This document shows positions 58,996-64,000 of a stretch of 64,000 nucleotides of DNA, piece after piece; the first letter of the stretch is position 1, and each line of letters begins with the position of its first letter. The notes below the pieces were generated by a model. The model searched no databases. It saw only the letters and a program-made list of their open reading frames with translations, and was not told the origin of the DNA. Both the position numbers and the translations under genes were made by a program. This DNA is from Chlorophyllum brunneum. Its lineage: Eukaryota; Basidiomycota; Agaricomycetes; Agaricales; Agaricaceae. The stretch is taken from NCBI GenBank assembly GCA_963576785.1, contig OY756144.1, forward strand, positions 186,001 through 250,000. Direction: 5' to 3'.

Positions 58996-60760
58996 AGTGG
59001 TCTCAGTTTCGAGTATCGGGATGCAGGTAGTCTTAACTAATGTACTTAGGGTATTTTTACGCGTGATACCATGCCTTAACAAACGGTCATACAGAACGGC
59101 CAAACGCCAACGCAGTTCTTGAACATGCCGCAGTTATTCGTTACCAGCTTTACTAATCGGATCACCAGAGTAAAAGCCTTGCGGGAATGTGTAGTAAAGA
59201 ATCAAATGGTCGATTTCAAGTAGGTAGGGTGCAGGCTCATGATCGGATACGGACATGGACACTCGACTCGCATGGATGCAGTCTCATGCCCCGAACTGGG
59301 CACAGCGTGACGGCCGAACCTGTGCAGCAAGCCGGTGCTTATCTTGAATATGACAAGACGAATGCGGACAAGCAGGATCTGGCATCAATGCTGCTCTTCT
59401 CTTCGACCCAAAGGATATTCCTTCCAGCATGCAAGATGTCTGCAGTAGTATAGGTCAGGGGCTGGTTGCGATGGTAGCTGGTCCTTTGCTTTGTTTCCTT
59501 CTGGTTTCATAGACGTACTTGGTGTTGCAGAAACTCACGTACACCATGCTGTCACAGTTCATCGATATCTGGGGCCACCGGTCCCACGCAGTCCTCACTC
59601 CGTAACGGTCCTTCGCCCGTTCACTATATTGTCCCCTCCCCATCCCGCGTTTAGCTTTCATTGTTCTCCCTCCTTCTGACGGGGGCGGGGCGGTGGACCC
59701 TGGTGGACCACTGTTTTTGTTTCATCCTTTTTTCAACACTTACCCGATTTTGCTGGATACTTGCCATTGGTCCAGAAAAAGAAGCTGAGCCACCAGGCGT
59801 TCGGTCAATGTGGTCCTTTCTATCTCATGTACACGAAGGTGCGCCGCCGGAGGCTGTTGTTAATTGTCCTGCTACTGAGGGATTTCTAAATGCCTAGGGG
59901 TTGAACACAGAAGTTTACTGCCGTCCGAGTTAATTGTTTGATGGAAAAAAAGACTGCTACCCTAGTGGTATCTCTCGGAAGCCCAGGTGAAAGAAGACTG
60001 GGGCACCGACTCGGAGGATGGGGGTAGGCGTTGGCATGAGCCTAAGTCCCCCAGTGCGAAGGCCCTCACGCCTGGAGTTCGTGGTGGGGTAATTAGGTGC
60101 CAGTGTGGACCAGCGCTAAAACTGATGGCAGACCGGGAAAGCACTCGATGTCGCGACGACATCACTTCACAATGGCTAGTACATGTACGCAATGACTTCC
60201 ATAAACTATATCTATTGCCATCAGCAATGGCTGCCTCTTTAGCGGCCATAGCCACCGAGGTCTCGAGAGGGTGCTGGTAGCGGCAGCGGTGGTGAATACA
60301 CAACGGTGTGGTTCCGAGACCGGAAGGGTGGCTTTACACTTACTTGTCAAGAGATGCCTTCCGATATTTGTTTAGAACCACGGCTGGACATCGTGCCAAC
60401 GGGCGGTGGGAGAACAGCAGGTTTGAATTGGTACCCTTTCCTCTCCCCATGAAGTCTCAGCAAGAAGTCCATAGTTTGCGGACGCACATCTCCCGACCAC
60501 CCATGAAGACTAACTCTCAGCCGATATTTTTGGTGTCCTTTTCGGAGACTTCTGTTCCTTCTGTCGTTAGATGATTCCTTTCAGTACCCCGATCCAATCT
60601 GCGTTATCCTGCACTTGAGCTAACTTGAGTTACAGATCTTTCTTCAACGCTCAATTCGGATTCATTGTTGCACGCGAAAGCCTTGTGCGATACGACGGGG
60701 AACAATAAAACGAACTGAATGATTAGTTGAACCTGAAGTAGAGGAAGAAAACGCGGAATG
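58996..60760. repeat. Repeat module R, copy 2
   Basis: Follows gene A in unit 3 as copy 1 does in unit 2. It lacks the segment of about 600 bp found in copies 1 and 3; the junction is near 60,095-60,115 (GTGGTGGGGTAATTAGGTGC region). No conserved ORF. Confidence 0.65.
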
Positions 60761-61222
60761 TTGAAGTACAGGACGAGCCGGGTAAAACAATCAGTTACGG
60801 ACGGAAGCAGTAGTAGTACTTCCACACTACCATCACCAACACCACCGTCATCACCATCACCGCCGCCAATCGTGTCGATTTTCCCTGCATCGTATCTTCT
60901 GAACATCATCAACTTAAATATACCACGAGTAAAATTACGTCCCATCATTGTTCCCCTTCCCATATACATATGTTAATCACCGAAAAAGTGTTCCCAGATA
61001 TTACGCAGACGTGTAAATAACCATATCTTTCTTTGACTATTTCGTGACTATTACATACTTACTTTCTTCCAATGCGGCTAAACTGACTGTTTACCTCCCA
61101 AATCGAACGATATTCATCTCAATAACGAGAACGTACGCCACCCTTTTGTACACGCCTTCACGCCCACAAACCCAAATAATTCAAAACATTTAGAATCTTC
61201 GATCCATTGAACCGAAAAATCG
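60761..61222. other. Duplicated non-coding segment
   Basis: Counterpart of 52,451-52,990. A triplet-like ACCACC/TCACC run lies at 60,836-60,870. No gene seen. Confidence 0.45.
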
Positions 61223-62215
61223 CTAGTCACGCCGATTCGGTTCGGGGATATCAGTTCGTGTCATTTGTGACTGATGAACTGTATCATGGCTGACTTTCAA
61301 AATAAGGGTTGTTTTTGTTCTCGTTTTTGATACCACCGCCTCATGGCAGAACGGAGTGTGTTTCTGTTTTGTGGACATGCTGGTTTGTGTCACTTCCAAA
61401 TTCAACTCGGTCAGAGCCTCCGAGGACAATTCTTCTGGCAAGGTTTTGAATAGTTCGGCGGTATTTTCTCCCCGGCTAGTATATTTCATCGCCTGACGCA
61501 GCATAATAATTCATGTTTGTCTACCGTAGTCCAATCGGGCCCTAAACACAAGCTAGTTGAACGGATAAGATCCCGGGTAGCAAGATGTACGGGGAATCTG
61601 GCAACGATTTCGGGCTAAAATGTTCAAAAAGTAGCGAAAGGCGAAAGACTCACGACGACAAAGGTATCCACAGGGAATAAGTCCTCTATCAGCACCCATC
61701 CTCCTTGAAAGTAGTGGCCACGTCGTCGCGACGGACGCAAGTATTCATCTTCCAATATGATCACCACCAAATCGCATCATACGCGGCCCTGATAAGCGCC
61801 GACCATCGCACAAAGAATTCCTAAAAACACCCCCTTGAGCGCCTGAGAGCCTCTCGGACGCATCGGTATAGGAAAATAGGATCCCGCGCATCGTTTTTCT
61901 TGCGTTCACTTGTTATCATTAGGTCCTTCAAGACCTCCACGACGTATGTTTGGTTTTGATGGCGGTGACCCTGACTATCGGACCTGAGCCAATGCGCGCC
62001 CCACTTCAGTCAGTTTTGGTAAAAAGTCACTTTGAGAGAGCTTTGATTAGCGGATGCCGGTCAGTAGACAGGTGGAGGAGGTACATACCTGACACAAGGT
62101 ACGGAAAAACCTGACTTTGCCTTTACCGTTTTTCGATAATGGGTTGCGGTCCGAAGACTCTGGAGATGTTGCTACACTCCTATTCTCGTCCACATCGAAA
62201 CAGATTGATTGAATC
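61223..62215 (-). pseudogene. Gene C, unit 3 copy (probably decayed)
   Basis: Minus-strand exons: DENRSVATSPESSDRNPLSK near 62,105-62,200 with a GTATGT donor; KWGAHWLRSDSQGHRHQNQT and YVVEVLKDLMITSERKKNDA at 61,900-62,005; ALKGVFLGILCAMVGAYQGR one frame over near 61,830; EDEYLRPSRRRGHYFQGGWV and LIEDLFPVDTFVV before a GTGAGT donor (61,650-61,760), intact here unlike unit 2; then PEIVARFPVHLATRDLIRST at 61,550-61,615 and a frame MKYTSRGENTAELFKTLPEE at about 61,430-61,490. The frame change after the YRCVREAL stretch suggests decay, unless further introns exist. Family unknown. Confidence 0.5.
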
Positions 62216-62974
62216 TGGTGTGTGTATAGGCCTGGGGTACGTAGCTAGTTTAGTAGTGGGTGTAATTTAGAGAAAGACATACGAACCTCATAAGAGATGC
62301 GAATGACCAGATACCACTTTTTATTACGTCTTCGTGCGCCTCAGAACTCCGATGGAGCATCCCGCACTGCGGTGGCACTCGTTTGATATGAGCTTGTCGA
62401 ACTAGTTCTTGCCATGAAAGATACCCCCAAATCCACGATGGTGTGCATCCATCACGCGATAAGAGTACACTATTCTGCAAATCGACCCATGACTGGAATG
62501 TGGATCAGGAGTTCATGTATGAAAAACCGATTAAGCGTGTGTTGGGGAGTCAGGGAGCTGCGATACAATCAGGATATCCGTCGGCAGAGTAAACGGCTGT
62601 TGATCGCTCACCAGAGGTAACCGATAGTTACCTGTAGAGAAGCGGGAGGACCTTCACGGACCACCCATGACGAGGGGACAAATTTTATCTCGTTCGCCAT
62701 GAAGGGCACACCACATAAGGTCATTTAGATGAGAGGGAAGGCCTAAGCTACATCTTCAGTCGAGTACCTTACGCACCAAGCAGTATTGAGACTCACTTTC
62801 ACGGCCATACCGTCCTGCTCGACCAGTGAGTGAAGTATCGTAGCACTTAGGATCTGGCCACGGAGGAATATCAATCCCCATGACTAGCCTGTCTCTACTG
62901 ACACCCTCTTGGTCTCCTCCACCCTACCAGCCCCAGCAGCACGGTATCATATCGGTGAGGAAGTAATAAAAACT
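62216..62974. other. End of unit 3 and spacer
   Basis: To about 62,640 this matches 54,186-54,640. The rest has no counterpart or gene that I can see. Confidence 0.45.
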
Positions 62975-64000
62975 CTCTCCCTCTGACAGAAGCGAACCGG
63001 TGGACCTTAGTGGACAACTGTTTTTGTTTCATCCGTTTCTCAACGCCTATCCGATTTTACCGCAAGAAGTCAGGTCCTTACCATTGAGCCAGAAAAAGAA
63101 GCTGAACCACCAGGCGTTCCGCAAACCTGGTTCTTTCTATCTCGTGTTACATGAAGGTGCGTCGCCGGAGGCTGTTGTTAATTGTCCTGCCACTACAATG
63201 ATCGCTACCGCGTTGACATCTCTGCGAAGCTCGGGCGAAAGAAGACTGGGTTATCGGCTGGGAGGATGGGGGTAGGCGTTGACATGTGGCCAAGCCCTCC
63301 GCGACCAAGGCGCCCACCATCCTGGAGTTCGAGTCGTGGTGGAGCAACTTGCTATAGTGGCACAGGAAAGTGCTAGATATCTTGGGTGAGTGCCCAGCCA
63401 CTCCTCCGCCACGAGGGACTAACAGGACCAATAGTCCTCAGAAGCAACACTGTCAGCTATGCTCGCGTAGAACCTATCACTCTCATTACCCGTCGTCTGC
63501 CTATATCACCCTGTCAGGAGGTCTAGAAGACTGTTGTACGAGGTGCTGACAAGTTTCAGGGCCTAGTTAGGGCATTGGTTTTGCATTTGAAACGCCCACA
63601 TCCCGAGCTAGCCTTCACCCTAAACCTGCTGGTAGGGAGGCTTATCGCGATTACATGACACTTATTCAATCGAAAACAGAGCGGCGAAACTGGTCATAAA
63701 CGATACTAACTATTCACCCAGTTGGCAAGATGGTTCGTTCAGCATCCCGAGCCATGCCAAGCTTCCTTCCACAGGATGCAAGAGCAGGGAAAGGGGGGAA
63801 GAGAATCGGAATTCCACTCAATTACCCATTAGACGGCACAGGGCACGGGTTTCAGATGAGTCTTGAATTCTCGTCCACGAGAAAATGGGCTAATGACTCG
63901 ATCCAAATTTTCAAAAGGACTGCAGGCATTACGAGCACAAGCGCTAAACCTGACGGCGGCCAACGAAAACACTACGACGTCGCGATAACCAGTTTACCCC
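62975..64000. repeat. Repeat module R, copy 3 (cut by the window end)
   Basis: Nearly colinear with 50,985-52,060, including the segment absent from copy 2, with small indels (for example an extra GCTCGCGTA near 63,460). It continues to the last base of the window, so another cassette unit or a partial copy lies beyond. Confidence 0.7.

Noticed and set aside
50306..64000. Module R as a DNA transposon or LTR element
   Set aside because: No terminal inverted or direct long repeats, transposase, integrase or reverse transcriptase motifs were seen; it behaves as part of the segmental duplication.

Overview
The window looks like nuclear DNA of a filamentous basidiomycete, probably Agaricomycetes. 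Genes are cut by many introns of about 50-60 nt with GT..AG ends, promoters often carry TATA boxes 60-100 nt before the ATG, and the gene types fit: NACHT NTPases, BTB/POZ proteins, a fruit-body-specific secreted protein and a Gcn4/CpcA-type bZIP factor. I cannot name the genus; Cantharellales or Sebacinales relatives are guesses. No rRNA, tRNA, CRISPR or prokaryotic feature was seen.

Layout. 2.3-5.0 kb: an MFS sugar transporter (minus). 5.7-23.3 kb: an array of same-strand NACHT genes; two look intact (5.7-7.9 and 13.6-16.1 kb), two are broken (9.2-11.4 and 21.4-23.3 kb) and one is only a 3' relic (20.7-21.2 kb). Aligning the copies by eye reveals a hidden in-phase intron, a 41-nt mini-exon and a conserved C-terminal exon. 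17.2-18.6 kb: two hypothetical genes. 24.0-24.9 kb: a secreted fruit-body-type protein. 26.6-31.3 kb: a tandem ABC transporter pair, the first broken and truncated, the second complete. 32.2-33.9 kb: the bZIP regulator with Gcn4-type sites in its own leader. 36.1-39.3 kb: three tandem Hsp20 genes, of which only the last is canonical.

39.8-64 kb holds the least familiar material. Two BTB/POZ genes are followed by a repeated cassette. Each unit has a BTB gene or its tail remnant (plus), a helical protein 'B' (minus) and a helical protein 'A' (plus), with B and A head to head over a shared 330-520 bp intergenic region. Unit 1 (about 41.9-45.5 kb) keeps an intact BTB gene, but its B/A pair is decayed and the shared promoter is deleted. 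Units 2 and 3 (about 46.4-54.6 and 54.6-62.6 kb) are tandem copies of about 8 kb with intact B/A pairs and a long 3' module containing a decayed gene 'C'. A third copy of part of that module starts at about 62,975 and runs off the window.

Inference: this is a birth-and-death region mixing likely innate-immune NTPases (NLR-like) with a lineage-specific divergent gene pair of unknown function. The constant head-to-head A/B arrangement, matched introns and the BTB partner suggest A and B work together. All functions rest on motifs read by eye; no database search was possible.
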